A stretch of DNA of 64,000 nucleotides from Gari tellinella (Eukaryota > Mollusca > Bivalvia > Cardiida > Psammobiidae), in contig OV277864.1 in the NCBI GenBank assembly GCA_922989275.2, forward strand, positions 42,531,550 through 42,595,549, given 5' to 3'. Positions 1 through 9,967 of this stretch are shown here, piece by piece. Below the pieces are notes generated by a model, which made no database searches, was not told the DNA's origin, and saw only the letters and a program-made list of their open reading frames with translations. The position numbers and the translations under genes were made by a program. How positions within the stretch are numbered: the first letter of the stretch is position 1; the number at the start of each line of letters is the position of its first letter.

Positions 1-1096
1 AATTGCTGAAAATGCCATATTTAACAGGGTTTACACTCTAGAGGCCACAATATTTAATCAATCTTTTTTAAACTTGCCCAGATTGTATATTACCATAAGA
101 GCTTGGAAGAGTTCAATTATGGTTGAAATTGGACTAGTAGATCAAGAGTTATATACCTTTGAATTGCTGAAAATTCTATATTTAACAGTGTTTACACTCT
201 AGAGGCCACTATTTGAATCCAATCTTACTCAGACTTGCTCAGATTGTGTATGACCATAAGAGTTTGGATGAGATTGATTATGGTTAAAAGCAGACTAATA
301 GGTCGTGAGTTAATCTACCTTTGAATTGCTGAAAATGCCATATTTAAGGGTGTTTACACTCTAGTTGCCGCAATATTTATCCAATCTTTCTAAAACTTGC
401 TCATATTGTATATGTCCATGAGAGTTCAGATGAGTTCGATCATGGTTGAAATGGGATGAATAGGTCAAGAGTTATCTACCTTTGAATTGCTGAAAACACC
501 ATATTTAACGGTTTTTACACTCTAGCGACCACAATTTTGATCCAGTCTTTTTCAAACTTCCTCAGATTGTATATTACCATAAGAGTTCAAATAAGTGTGA
601 TTATGGTTGAAATCATACCAATTGATCAAGAGTTATCTGTCCTTGAATAGCTGAAAATGCCATTTCTAACAGTGTAAACACTCTTGCAACTATACATGTA
701 CATTTTACAATGGATTTTGATTATACTTGCACACAAAGTATATAGTTATAAGTTGTCGAAGCAGTGCAATTATTGTTGAAATCTAGTAATTGTGGCAATA
801 GATATCTGCCCTTGATATACTTTGAAATGCTAGAAAAGGCTTCATTTCAGTATTGTTTAGGCTCCAGTTATCAGCCCCTGATGTACTCTACTATACTAGA
901 ATTATGAGATTGTATCACAAAATTGTTTACATGCTATACTACAAATTTGAAGGGATTTAGATTAAAATGGATGAAACAGAAAGGTAAAGCTATCAGACTT
1001 CAGTACAAGAGGTGAGCGATATCAGGGCCTTCAGGCCCTCTTGTTCCAATTATTCTCAGGTGAGCGAATATGCCCCATGGGGCTCTTGTTCTGAAA
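1..1096 (+). mobile_element. Helentron/pearl-like tandem-repeat element, left part outside window
   Basis: Tandem copies of a unit of about 161 bp: AATTGCTGAAAA starts at 1, 162, 324 and 485. The units degrade into a unique tail near 700-1000. The element ends in AGGTGAGCGATATCAGGGCC, a GGGCC/GGCCC hairpin and CTCTTGTT near 1053. A second, shorter end of the same kind (AGGTGAGCGAA, hairpin, CTCTTGTT) follows at 1059-1094, so one element probably lies inside another. The same ends and unit recur at 2818-4189 and 4847-6099. Assignment to the Helentron/pearl class is inference from the 3' hairpin, lack of ORF and core tandem repeats. Confidence 0.75.
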
Positions 1097-1376
1097 GTTA
1101 CTTAATGGGTATTTTGACAGAAATAGCTTCCTGACAAGTGACAAACAGCTTTACGCGGCGTCTGATCTGGATTCAAGTTTATTGCAAATGTAAATCAATT
1201 TCCCTACCTAAAACGACTCACTCCAAACAACGCACAAAATTGTTGTCTACCATAGGGTGTTGTTGTAGAGAGGGATCGCTGTACCATCTTGGTATTGGTA
1301 CAAAGTAGTAGATCTTCTTCACTGAAATGGCAGGATTTTACCTGTAGTTAGGGTAGTTCTTGTCATTTTTTCACAG

Positions 1377-1469
1377 GAATTTTCAAGCAAATGGCATATG
1401 CAGCTGGTGGGACATGTGTTGGAGGTGTGGTTGGCGGACCCCCAGGTGCCTTAGTTGGAGGAATTATAG
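1377..1469 (+). CDS. C19orf12-like protein, internal coding exon (5' part of gene outside window)
   Basis: A 93-nt exon preceded by a pyrimidine tract and TCACAG and followed by GTAAAA. It opens in phase (two bases complete a codon) and reads IFKQMAYAAGGTCVGG... to GALVGGIIG with no stop, then joins the exon at 6142 in frame. The glycine pattern GGxxxGGxxGGPPGxxxGG is the glycine-zipper hairpin that characterises the C19orf12 family. These are small membrane-inserted proteins of mitochondria, ER and lipid droplets; mutations in the human gene cause a neurodegeneration with brain iron accumulation. The molecular function of the family is not settled. Upstream exons must lie left of the window because 1-1096 is repeat. 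The intron to the next exon (4.67 kb) is almost entirely mobile elements. Confidence 0.85.
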
Positions 1470-1506
1470 GTAAAAGTGACCATTCCCAGCATCAAACCTC
1501 CACTGT

Positions 1507-1755
1507 TTAACTCTTTCCTCCCTGAAACTTTAAATGGACAATTCCAGTTTTCATTTAAATCTTGTCCGTTTCTGACGTTTAACGGTTGTTTTTGTCAACG
1601 TTTGGCATTATGACAAACAGTGAAGACCCTAATCAGAGGGCTCCTAGGAGCCCTCTGATCTGGGTCTTCACTGTTTGCATATGGCAAGTGTACTTTTCAC
1701 ATGTACACTGTTTGCAAAGGACGCCAATATGCCGGACTAGGGCTCAAAGGGTTAT
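1507..1755. mobile_element. TTAA MITE, hairpin family B
   Basis: Starts TTAACTCTTTCCTCCCTGAA and ends CTAGGGCTCAAAGGG followed by TTAT. The centre is a strong hairpin built on GACAAACAGTGAAGACCC / AGGGCTCC (about 1613-1680). No coding potential. Nearest relatives in the window are 47829-48079 and 47406-47738. TTAA flanks and CCC-type termini are the piggyBac signature; the superfamily call is inference. It abuts the next MITE through the shared TTAT. Confidence 0.75.
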
Positions 1756-2002
1756 CCCATTACCTGATAGCCTGTTTCTAGTTTTGACAACAGGTGACTA
1801 CTTAAAGTAGGTTAAAAGTAAAGCAGAATGCGCCTTAAGGCACATTCTGCTTTACTTTCAGCCTGCTTCAAGCTACCGTCTGCTAGAATACTGAAAATAT
1901 TTATTATGAACCATATCTATCACTGTGAAATTAAAACTATTTCCCTTAGTGGTTGCATAAATTAAAACCGTAAAAAGGCGTATGTATGGAGTAATGGTTT
2001 AA
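1752..2002. mobile_element. TTAA MITE, hairpin family A, reverse orientation
   Basis: Begins TTATCCCATTACCTGATAG and ends TATGGAGTAATGGTTTAA. These termini are inverted copies of the family A end TTAACCCATTACCCCATA. The centre is the family A hairpin, GTAAAGCAGAATGCGCCTTA and its complement (about 1814-1870). The copy runs opposite to most others in the window. Confidence 0.75.
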
Positions 2003-2817
2003 GATTTGTACTTTAAACATGTACTAAAAGACCAGTGGAAAATATTTAGATAGCTTTAAGGGCACATGCCAGATTAATACAGTTCAAAACAAATGCAGAA
2101 AGCTCATATCAACATTAAGCAGTCCCCTGTCTTTAACCCTTTCCCACATAGAAGTGCCTTTATTAAGTGCACCTCATTGAGTAGACCACTAGTCTATGCA
2201 TCCTCAGTTTGGTGACCATTGACTTGACCTTTAGGGTCAACTTTAACCCATTGTATGCTGGGTAATATTTGACGGCCATTTTAAAATGTCGTCTGCAGCG
2301 GATATAACTCAAATATTTTAGCAGTTTCTGATAGAATATTGACTTAGCTGGAAACAGTTTTGATCTCAGATCAGGCCCCACAATGTGGGGCCTGATCTCA
2401 GATCAAATCTGTTTGCCTAGAGGTACACCTAAAAGTGTATCCCGCATAAAATGGGTTAAGGTTTTGCGTCAAAGTCTGTACTTAGCAAACAACTGCATCT
2501 ATGGTCACAAAACTTCATGTGCTGATGCGCCTCAATGAGTAGACCATGATGCACCTTAGGTTTGGTGACCGTGACCTTGAACTGAAGGGTAAACGTGAAT
2601 GGTTTTGCGTTGAAGTCTGCTCCTTGCAGGAGGAGCGCTTCGAAATCTTTGGTTACTTGTTCTGGTTATTGTTGTGAGCATAATAAAGATTGGCTCCTAA
2701 TCAGACACCATGTAACACAGCTTCTGATCAGGATGAATACTGTTTGCAAATAATCCTTGTACTTGGGATAAGGAAGTGACGGGGTTATGCAAGAGAATCC
2801 TGTATTGTTGTATTTTT
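2003..2817. repeat. Repeat-derived intron sequence with family C TTAA MITE (2243-2459)
   Basis: A family C element runs from TTAA at 2243 to TTAA at 2456-2459, with termini TTAACCCATTGTATGCTGGG and AAAATGGGTTAA and a central GGCCCCACAATGTGGGGCC hairpin near 2370-2400. Sequence around 2165-2240 (CTCATTGAGTAGACCA, GGTTTGGTGACC) recurs at about 2525-2600, so an older element is interrupted by the MITE. A decayed family C piece (TCAGACACC...CTGATCAGG) lies at 2690-2790. No coding sequence seen. Confidence 0.6.
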
Positions 2818-4189
2818 AGCTCACCTGAGCTAGCTCAGGGTGAGCTTTTGCAATCCTTGAATGTCCGTCGTGCGTCGTCCGCCGTGCGGCGTCAACAATT
2901 TTAGTGTTTACACTCTAGAGGCCACAATATTTACCCAATATTTCTAGAACTTGCCCAGATTGTATATCACCATAAGAGTTCAGATGAGTTCGATTATGGC
3001 TGAAATCGGACAATTAGGTCATGAGTTATCAACCTTTGAATTGCTGAAAATGCTAGATGTATCAGTGTTTACACTCTAGAGGCCACAATATTCACTCATA
3101 CTTTCTAGAACTTGCCCAGATTGTAAATCACCATAAGAGTTCGGATGAGTTCGATTTTGGTTGAAATCAGACAAATAGATCAAGAGTTATCAACCTTTGA
3201 ACTGCTGAAAATGCCATATTTAACGGTGTTTACATTCTAGAGTTCACAATTTGTATTCAATCTATCTCAAACTGGCTCAGATTGTATATGACTATAAGAG
3301 TTCAGATGAGTTCGATTTTGGTTGAAATCAGACAAATAGATCAAGAGTTATCAACCTTTGAACTGCTGAAAATGCCATATTTAACGGTGTTTACATTCTA
3401 GAGTTCACAATTTGTATTCAATCTATCTCAAGCTGGCTCAGATTGTATATGACTATAAGAGTTCAGATGAGTTTGATTATGGTTGAAATCAGACCAATAG
3501 GTCAAGAGTTATCTACCTTTGAATATTTAAGGGTTTTTACATTCTAGAGGCCACACATTTTATCCAATCTTTCTCAAACTTACTCAGATTGTATATTACA
3601 ATAAGACTTCAGATAAGTTCAGTTATGGTTGTAATCAGACCAATAGGTCAAGAGTTATCTACCTTTGAATTGCTGAAAATGACATATTTAACAGTGTTTA
3701 CGCTCTAGAGGCCACAATATTTATCCAAGCTCTCTCAAAAATTTTCAGATTGTATATGACCATAAGAGTTCGAAAAAGGGTAAATATGGTTGAAATCAGA
3801 CAAATATATCAAGAGTTATCTACCTTTGAACTGCTGAAAATGCCATATTTTACAGTGTTTACACTCTTGCAACTACAGTTTTTAATGGATTTTCATTATA
3901 CTTGTACACAAAGTATATAGCTATACGTTCTCGAAGGAGTGCAATTATTGTTGAAATCTAATCATTGTGGTAATAATTACCTGCCCTTGATATACTTTGA
4001 AATGCTAGAAAAAGGCTTCATTTCAGTATTTTTTAGGCTCTATTTCTCTGCCTTTGATGTACTCTACTATACTAGAGTAGGTCGACAAACTTGAATGGAT
4101 TTAGAATAAAAAGGATGAAATTCAAAGGTAAAGCTATCAGGCTTCATTACAAATGGTGAGCGATATCAGGGCCTTCAGGCCCTCTTGTC
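2818..4189 (+). mobile_element. Helentron/pearl-like element, complete copy
   Basis: 5' end TTTTTAGCTCACCTGAGC with a nearby complementary GGTGAGCT, then seven or so units of about 161 bp (GTGTTTACACTCTAGAGGCC recurring). A unique AT-rich tail (3860-4130) follows, and the 3' end is GGTGAGCGATATCAGGGCCT, hairpin, CTCTTGT. No ORF. It lies in the C19orf12-like intron. Confidence 0.8.
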
Positions 4190-4846
4190 ATTATTACAGG
4201 ATCCGTGTATGGGTTTTGCCAGCCCACTACAGTAAAACATCTCTAGTTTAATAAATTAGGCTAATTGATTATATGAAAGACTTAACCCGTTACCCTATAA
4301 ATACACCTTTTTACACCTTTAATTTATTTCTCCATGTATGTAAATAGTTAAAATTTATATAGTCATGAATATGAATCAGAAGTTATATTTTCTGTATCCT
4401 AGCAGATAGTAGCTTAAAGCAGGCTGAAAGTAAAGCAGAATGTGCCTTAAGGCACATTTTGCTTTACTTTCAACCTGCTTTAAGTGGTCATCTGACTTAC
4501 ATCACTAAGCTTCTCACCGCTGTGAGTTTGAATCCCAGTAGGGTCGTTCAGATTTTTCATGTGGGGAAGCCTTCCAGCTGGCTTATGGAAGGTCGGTGGT
4601 TCTACCCAGTTGCCAATTTGTGCCTGAAACAATAAAGGGCTTCTGGGGTCTTCCTCCACCTGTAATTAGCTGGACGTCGCAATATGACAGAAATACTGTT
4701 AAAAGCGACATAAAATCATAACAAATCAAAATCAAAATCCTGTTTTCAAAACTAGAAACATGCTATGCTAAGGAGCTTCCTATTGTACTTTAAGCAGCCA
4801 CCTGCCTATCTAACTTTATTTAGTGGACATTATAGAGAGGTTTTTT
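4190..4846. mobile_element. Nested MITEs: family A TTAA element (from 4282) interrupted by a SINE
   Basis: TTAACCCGTTACCCTATAAA at 4282 opens a family A MITE with its hairpin at about 4415-4490. The element is split at the GGTCATCTG position and resumes at about 4741 with CTGTTTTCAAAACTAGAAAC. The inserted block (about 4500-4740) is a tRNA-derived SINE on the + strand. Remnants of a TA-type family D MITE flank the whole (CAGTAAAACATCTCTAG near 4230; TTTAGTGGACATTATAGAG near 4819-4840). Confidence 0.65.
4500..4740 (+). mobile_element. tRNA-derived SINE, family 1
   Basis: Contains a pol III B-box-like GAGTTTGAATCCC (about 4525) followed by a conserved body: GGGGAAGCCTTCCAGCTGG, GTGCCTGAAACAATAAAGG, CTTCCTCCACCTGTAATTAG. 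It ends in an A-rich tail. The same body recurs in reverse at 43256-43494 and degenerate at 8110-8300 and 41945-42060. Confidence 0.7.
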
Positions 4847-6099
4847 AGCTCACCTGAGCTAGCTCAGGGTGAGCTTTTGCAATCCTTGAATGTCCGTCGT
4901 GCGGTGTGCGTCGTTCGTCATCAACAATTTTAGTGTTTACACTGTAGAGGCCACAATATTTATCCAATCTTTCTCAAACTTGCTCACATTGTATATTACT
5001 ATAAGAGTTCGGATGAGTTTGATTATGGTTGAAATCTGAATAATAGGTCAAGAGTTATCTACCTTTGAATTGCTGAAAATTCCATCTTTAACAGTGTTTA
5101 CACTCTAGAGGCAACAATATTTATCGAATCTTTCTCAAACTTGCTCCGATTGTATATTACTATAAGAGTTTGAATGAGTTCAATTATGGTTGAAATCGGA
5201 CCAATAGGTCGAGAGTTATATACCTTTGAATTGCTGAAAATGCCATATTTAACAGTGTTTACACTCTAGAGGCCACAATTTTTATCCAATCTTTCTCAAA
5301 CTTGCCCAGATTGTATATTACCATAAAAGTTCGGATGAGTTCGATTGTGGTGGAAATCAGGCCGAAAGGTCAAGAGTTATCTACCTTTGAATTGCTGAAA
5401 ATGCCATATTTAACAGTGTTTACACTCTAGAGGCCACCATTTTTATCCAATCTTTCTCAAACTTGCTCAGGTTGTATATTACCATAAGAGTTCATATGAG
5501 TACGATTATAGTTGAAATCGGGCCAATAGGTCGAGAGTTATCTACCTTTGAATTGCTGAAAATGCCATATTTATGGGTGTTTATTCTCGAGAGCCCGCAA
5601 TTTTGATCCAATCTTTCTCAAACTTGCACAGAATGTATATGACGATAAGAGTTTGAATAAGTGCAATTATGGTTGAAATCGGACATATAGGTCAAGAGTT
5701 ATCTGCCCTTGAATTGCTGAAAATGCCATATCTAACACCGGTTACCCTCTTGCAACTACAGTTTTCAATGGATTTTGACATGCACACAAAGTATATAGCT
5801 ATAAGTTCTCGAAGGAGTGCAATTGTTGAAATCTAATCATTGTGGCAATAGTTATCTGCCCTTGATATACTTTGAAATGCTAGAAAAGGCTTCATTTCAG
5901 TATTGTTTAGGCTCTTAAGTTACCTGCCCTTGATGTACTCTACTAGTATACTAGAATTATGACGTTGTATTCCAAAATTGTTTACATGCTATACTACAAA
6001 TTTGAATGGATTTAGATAAAACGGGTGAAACAGAAAGGTAAAGCTGTCAGGCTTCAGTACAACAGGTGAGCGATATCAGGGCCTTCAGGACCTCTTGTT
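4847..6099 (+). mobile_element. Helentron/pearl-like element inserted in a family D MITE
   Basis: Starts TTAGCTCACCTGAGCTAGC and ends GGTGAGCGATATCAGGGCCT, hairpin, CTCTTGTT. The core is about five units of 161 bp. The left flank is TATAGAGAGGTTTT and the right flank CTGTATATGG, which together rebuild the known right end of a family D MITE (GAGAGGTTTTACTGTA). The insertion therefore made no long target duplication, as expected for Helitron-like transposition. Confidence 0.8.
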
Positions 6100-6141
6100 C
6101 TGTATATGGAGCCTTTAATTTTTGTTTTCTCATTGTCACAG

Positions 6142-6362
6142 GATCTGTGTATGGATTTTGCAAGGCAGATAGTTACCAGTCGATGGTTTCTGTGTTGAAG
6201 AACTTGACTGATAGTGAGAAGAATGAATTGACAAAGAAGATTCAACAGTTAATTGGAAGCACTTCCCTAGAAGCACTTACATCTTTCATCAGTTCACAGG
6301 TCCAAAGAGAACTGCTTCTTAATTGTATAAACCAGTTTTTGAACAACAAGGGTGGTGGATAA
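6142..6362 (+). CDS. C19orf12-like protein, last coding exon
   Basis: Acceptor CATTGTCACAG, then a 221-nt exon in frame with 1377-1469 and ending in TAA. It reads GSVYGFCKADSY..., then an amphipathic helical stretch (VLKNLTDSEKNELTKK) and a C-terminus ending NNKGGG. The order glycine zipper, short loop, helix with 'L..L....R..L...' and final helical tail matches the C19orf12 family, whose human member is about 140-150 aa. Together the two exons encode about 103 residues. The apparent ORF start at 6066 lies inside repeat sequence and is not the real start. A possible AATAAA at 6690-6695 falls exactly at the TTAA edge of a MITE; true polyadenylation is unknown. Confidence 0.85.
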
Positions 6363-6479
6363 TATTGGATTTAGTTTATAGCATTGGTAATGTTGTGATT
6401 GAATGCAAAAAGAAATTGTGATTGAATGCAAGAATGCTTAACTTTTACTTTATTGGGTAACATGTATGGTAATCACACC

Positions 6480-7015
6480 TTTAGTAATTCATTCACCCCT
6501 GAAACTTGAAAATTTCAATCTCCAATTGTGTCAAGTCAATTTCAAGAAATGTTTCCTAGAAGATGTTAGCTTGAAGTAGGCTGAAAGTAAAACAGAATGC
6601 GCCTTAAGGCGCATTCTGCTTTACTTTCAACCTGCTTTAAGTGATGAAATGTTTTCAAAGCTAGAAACAGGCTATGGGGTAATGGGTTAAATAAAGAAAA
6701 ACATTCCATGGGAAAGAGTTCAAACTCCTGTAAGACAGATCCTAAAATAAAACAGTGCAGTAATCTTCAACAAGTTGAAGGGGGCCGATTATGAAGTAGA
6801 AGTACCTGACAATACAGCTCCCAGGGACTATATGATCTGGGTCTATGCCATTTTTCAAAAGCTCCAATACAGGCTAACAGCAGGAGAAAGGTTCAAACAA
6901 GTTTGACTCGATAGATTTGTTTTTGTCCTATATCTTGTATGAACACAATTTTATATACATTGATATCTAGGTGGGATGAGAGATCATCAGGTTTCATCAA
7001 CTGATGATCACCTGT
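6480..7015. repeat. Decayed MITE pieces and unassigned sequence 3' of the C19orf12-like gene
   Basis: A family B-like edge (TTCATTCACCCCTGAAACTT, 6489) leads into a family A hairpin (about 6573-6640), ending GGGGTAATGGGTTAA at 6690. I recognise nothing in 6700-7015. Confidence 0.55.
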
Positions 7016-7255
7016 TTAACCCATTACCCCGTAAATACGCCTAATTTATTCTTCCACTGAGGAATATAGTTCCAATTTATACACTCATGAATATGTTTGT
7101 TAAGAAATATTTTCTAAATTCTAAGAGATGGTAGCCTAAAGCAGGCTGAAAGTAAAGCAGAATGTGCCTTAAGGCGCATTCTGCTTTACTTTCAACCTGC
7201 TTTAAGTGGTCACCTATTTTGAAAACTAGAATCAGGCTATGGGGTAATGGGTTAA
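7016..7255. mobile_element. TTAA MITE, hairpin family A, intact type copy
   Basis: TTAA at 7016-7019 and 7252-7255 flank inverted termini CCCATTACCCCGTAAATACG and CTATGGGGTAATGGG. The body has the family motifs TTCCAATTTATACA, TCATGAATATG, the GGCTGAAAGTAAAGCAGAAT hairpin (7142-7203) and CTAGAATCAGGC. It is about 240 bp and non-coding. Confidence 0.85.
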
Positions 7256-7323
7256 ATACAAGGTCAACTCACTGTATAGGTTTAGCCTCTCTATTATGAC
7301 CTCTACATTGTGTCAATTACCAG

Positions 7324-7556
7324 GGGCCCGTTTCATAAAACTTCGTACGACAAAAACGGTCGTAAGTCAAAACTTTAAAATACATTTAATCTCTATGTTA
7401 TCCTGTCTTGTAACATCTCTTTGGAATCGTCTTTTCAAGACGATTCCAATGAGATGTCACATGACAGGATTAGATTGAAAAAATGAATAATAATTGAGAC
7501 TTTTATAATCTGACTTACGACAATATTTGTCGTACGAAGTTTTATGAAACGGGCCC
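7324..7556. mobile_element. GGGCCCG MITE (family F), flanked by CAG
   Basis: Termini GGGCCCGTTTCATAAAAC and GTTTTATGAAACGGGCCC are perfect inverted repeats, and CAG lies on both outer sides (7321-7323, 7557-7559). A central hairpin (GGAATCGTCTT/AAGACGATTCC) is near 7422-7450. Further copies at 34929-35170 and 35652-35892 have the same CAG flanks. It has inserted in a family D MITE remnant (about 7275-7640). Confidence 0.8.
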
Positions 7557-7639
7557 CAGGTGTTTAAGCCAGGTGGTTGTTTAAAGCAAGGTGACAGTAA
7601 AACAGAAAGCTGTCACCTATCTTTTAAATAACCAGTTAG

Positions 7640-8475
7640 TCTTTGTTGTTGTGGTAATAACGCCTACAGTTTATTCATCAGCGGAAGTAAATAGTTCCGT
7701 TTTATACAGGCATGAATATGCACCATAAGAAATATTTCACATCATAGCAGATGGTAGCTTAAAGCAGGCTGAAAGTAAAGCAAAATGCTCCTTAAGGAAC
7801 ATTGTGCTTTACTTTCAATCTGCTTTAAGCAACCAATTGTTTTCAATACTGCAAACAAGTTAAGAGAGGTTTAAAACAACTGCTTAATGCAAAAAAATGC
7901 AGAAAGCTCTTTTGTAATTTTCATAAGGATTTTATTTTCGAGTGGTTGTATATAACTTACATAATACAAGAGTGTCCTTATCAGATCAAACTATGTGATA
8001 ATATTTATATACATGTACTGGTACATGATGTATTAATCCATTACTCCATAAATGTGCCTTTTGACACCTTCAAATAATTCTTCCAATGCAGAAAATACTT
8101 TCACTTTAGGCGCCTTCCTGGCCATGTGGTTATAGTCACTGTTACTGACAATCACTTAACTCCTCCTTAGAAAGTCGGTGGTTCTACCAAGTTGTCAATT
8201 TGTGCCTGAAACAGTTTATAAAGGGCATCTGGGATCTTCCCCACCTGTATTTTGCTGAATTGAAATACTGTTAAAGCAACATTAACTCATAACAAATCGA
8301 ATTATTTTCAGTTTAACAGTTATGAATATTCATCATAAGAAGTAGCAGATGGTAACTGAGAGCAGGCTGAAAGTCGAGCAGAATGTGCTTTAAGAGGCAT
8401 TCTGCTTTAATTTCAACCTGTTTTAAGTGGTCACCTGTCTTCTAAAGTAGAAACAGCTATGGAGTAAAGGATTAG
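7640..8475. mobile_element. Two family A TTAA MITEs, the second interrupted by a SINE
   Basis: A degenerate family A copy occupies about 7640-7875 (hairpin 7763-7830). A second starts TTAATCCATTACTCCATAAA at 8033 and resumes after a SINE-like insert (about 8108-8305), with its hairpin at 8362-8430 and a terminus near GGAGTAAAGGATTA at 8473. The insert has an A-box-like TGGCCATGTGGTTATAG and the family 1 SINE body (GTGCCTGAAACAGTTTATAA). Confidence 0.6.
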
Positions 8476-8540
8476 TCCTTATTTCATCCAGGTAGATTAA
8501 TGTTTTCCTCTCTATAGCACTTTCTTCTGTGATTGATGTA

Positions 8541-8725
8541 CAGTCGAACTTCGATATCTCGAACTCGGTTAAAACGAATATACCCGTATTTCAAAGTTAA
8601 AACGTGGCTTAGCCACATATAACATATGGGTATGTTTGACATAACCGAGCATGAAATAATGCAGTTCATGTGTTGAACTATCGAATAGTTTGAGTTAAGC
8701 GAGTTCGAGATTTCGAAGTTTGACT
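8541..8725. mobile_element. TA-flanked pogo-like MITE
   Basis: CAGTCGAACTTCGATATCTC at the left and GAGATTTCGAAGTTTGACTG at the right are inverted repeats bounded by TA (8539-8540, 8726-8727). A central palindrome is built on CCCGTATTTCAAAGTTAAAA. TA target and CAGT terminus fit pogo/Tc1-mariner MITEs. Related copies: 27028-27220 and 28266-28423. Confidence 0.8.
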
Positions 8726-8729
8726 GTAT

Positions 8730-9760
8730 ATGAAATTGTTGTGCATGTTGTTACTACAGATGCCATTCTCAGTCATAAATTTGTATATGTACATGGCTTT
8801 TAATAAACTTTATATATTTTTTTGAAATGTGCTATTTAATATATAATTAAATCATTAAATGTATAAGCTGTTTGTATTGGATTGACTTGTCAAAACTCAA
8901 GAGCAATTAAGGCTTCTAAATTCTAACCATTTGCTAATATACAGTCATGTATATAAGAAATTCTATACATTGCGAATAGTTTGATCCCAGATTAGTCGCT
9001 AAGAAGAACTCAGTATCTAATCAGGATCCATACTATCTTCACGGTATTGCTTCCATTTAAAATATCTATAGAAACAAAGTATGTGTAGACAACGTCTTTA
9101 AACACATTCATCCCTTTTGAGAGTACAGTAAAACCTCCTCTAAATACCGGATTTCTCTCTAAACCGGAAACAAATTTTGGTCCCGTTTCCAATCCTTCTT
9201 AATTTTAACCCATTACACAATAAATATGTCTTTTATCGCCTTTGTTTTTTTCTTAGAATGAAGAAAATACATTCTTGAATATGTTTCATCAGAAATAATT
9301 TCTATTTCCTAGTAGATGATAGCTTAAAGCAGGTTGAAAGTAAAACAGAATGTGTATTTTCGCTGCTTAAAGTGATCAGCTATATTCCATACTTAAAACA
9401 AACTAAGAGGTAATGGGTTAAAACTCCTCTAAACCGGAAACCCCTATAAACTGGAAATTTATGTTGTCCCCATACATGTCCAGTTCAGAGGGGTTCACTC
9501 TATACTATCCATTAAAAGTAATGTTCCTGTGAAGAGTAAAACTTTTTCTATGCAGACCCTGATCACAGGGGGCTTCTGTAGGAGCTCTATGATCAAGGTC
9601 TGCACTGTTTGTCATGTTACAATATATTGCAGAAAAAAACACTTGTACTTGGAAAGTGGAACTGTATGTTAAAAGTCTCAGGTGAATGAGTTAAAACAGA
9701 CCATGGTATGGCATGAAACAGACATTAGAAATTTGAAAGTGTTGGGTCTAGCAGCGTGTG
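8730..9760. repeat. MITE cluster 3' of the GPR157-like gene
   Basis: 8730-9120 shows nothing I recognise. At 9126-9500 a TA-flanked element (CAGTAAAACCTCCTCTAAAT ... GAGGGGTTCACTC) is interrupted by a TTAA family A MITE at 9205-9421. A TTAA family B MITE occupies 9512-9694, with a hairpin at about 9556-9617. Confidence 0.6.
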
Positions 9761-9967
9761 TCAATATTTCCACCCCTTTCCTTCTTTGCTGTGATCTATA
9801 ACACCCACTCTTGACTTTTTCATGCTCTTTGTAGGGTTCTCAATGTCTGTGTGCATGTCTGCCACTCGGGTGGGGCATAGATATCGTCCCATGCGCTGTC
9901 GTACTCGCTTCAAGGAATAACAGTATATGATGAAATTGGCAAATCCTTGGGCGCTGTCACCAATGCC
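9761..9967 (-). CDS. GPR157: GPR157-like receptor, exon 4 (TM7 and cytoplasmic tail)
   Basis: Acceptor ACAATTACAG (reading the - strand), then GIGDSAQGFANFIIYCYSLK, a basic juxtamembrane stretch (RVRQRMGRY) and a short tail ending in TGA at 9761-9763. It joins exon 3 in phase 0. It is too short to stand out as an ORF and was found by matching the GPR157 TM7 motif. Confidence 0.85.
   Translation of the reverse strand, partial: GIGDSAQGFANFIIYCYSLKRVRQRMGRYLCPTRVADMHTDIENPTKSMKKSRVGVIDHSKEGKGWKY

Noticed and set aside
6066..6141. ATG-started N-terminal extension of the last C19orf12-like exon
   Set aside because: It begins inside the Helentron-like 3' end and crosses the acceptor CATTGTCACAG; the upstream exon at 1377 joins in frame at 6142.
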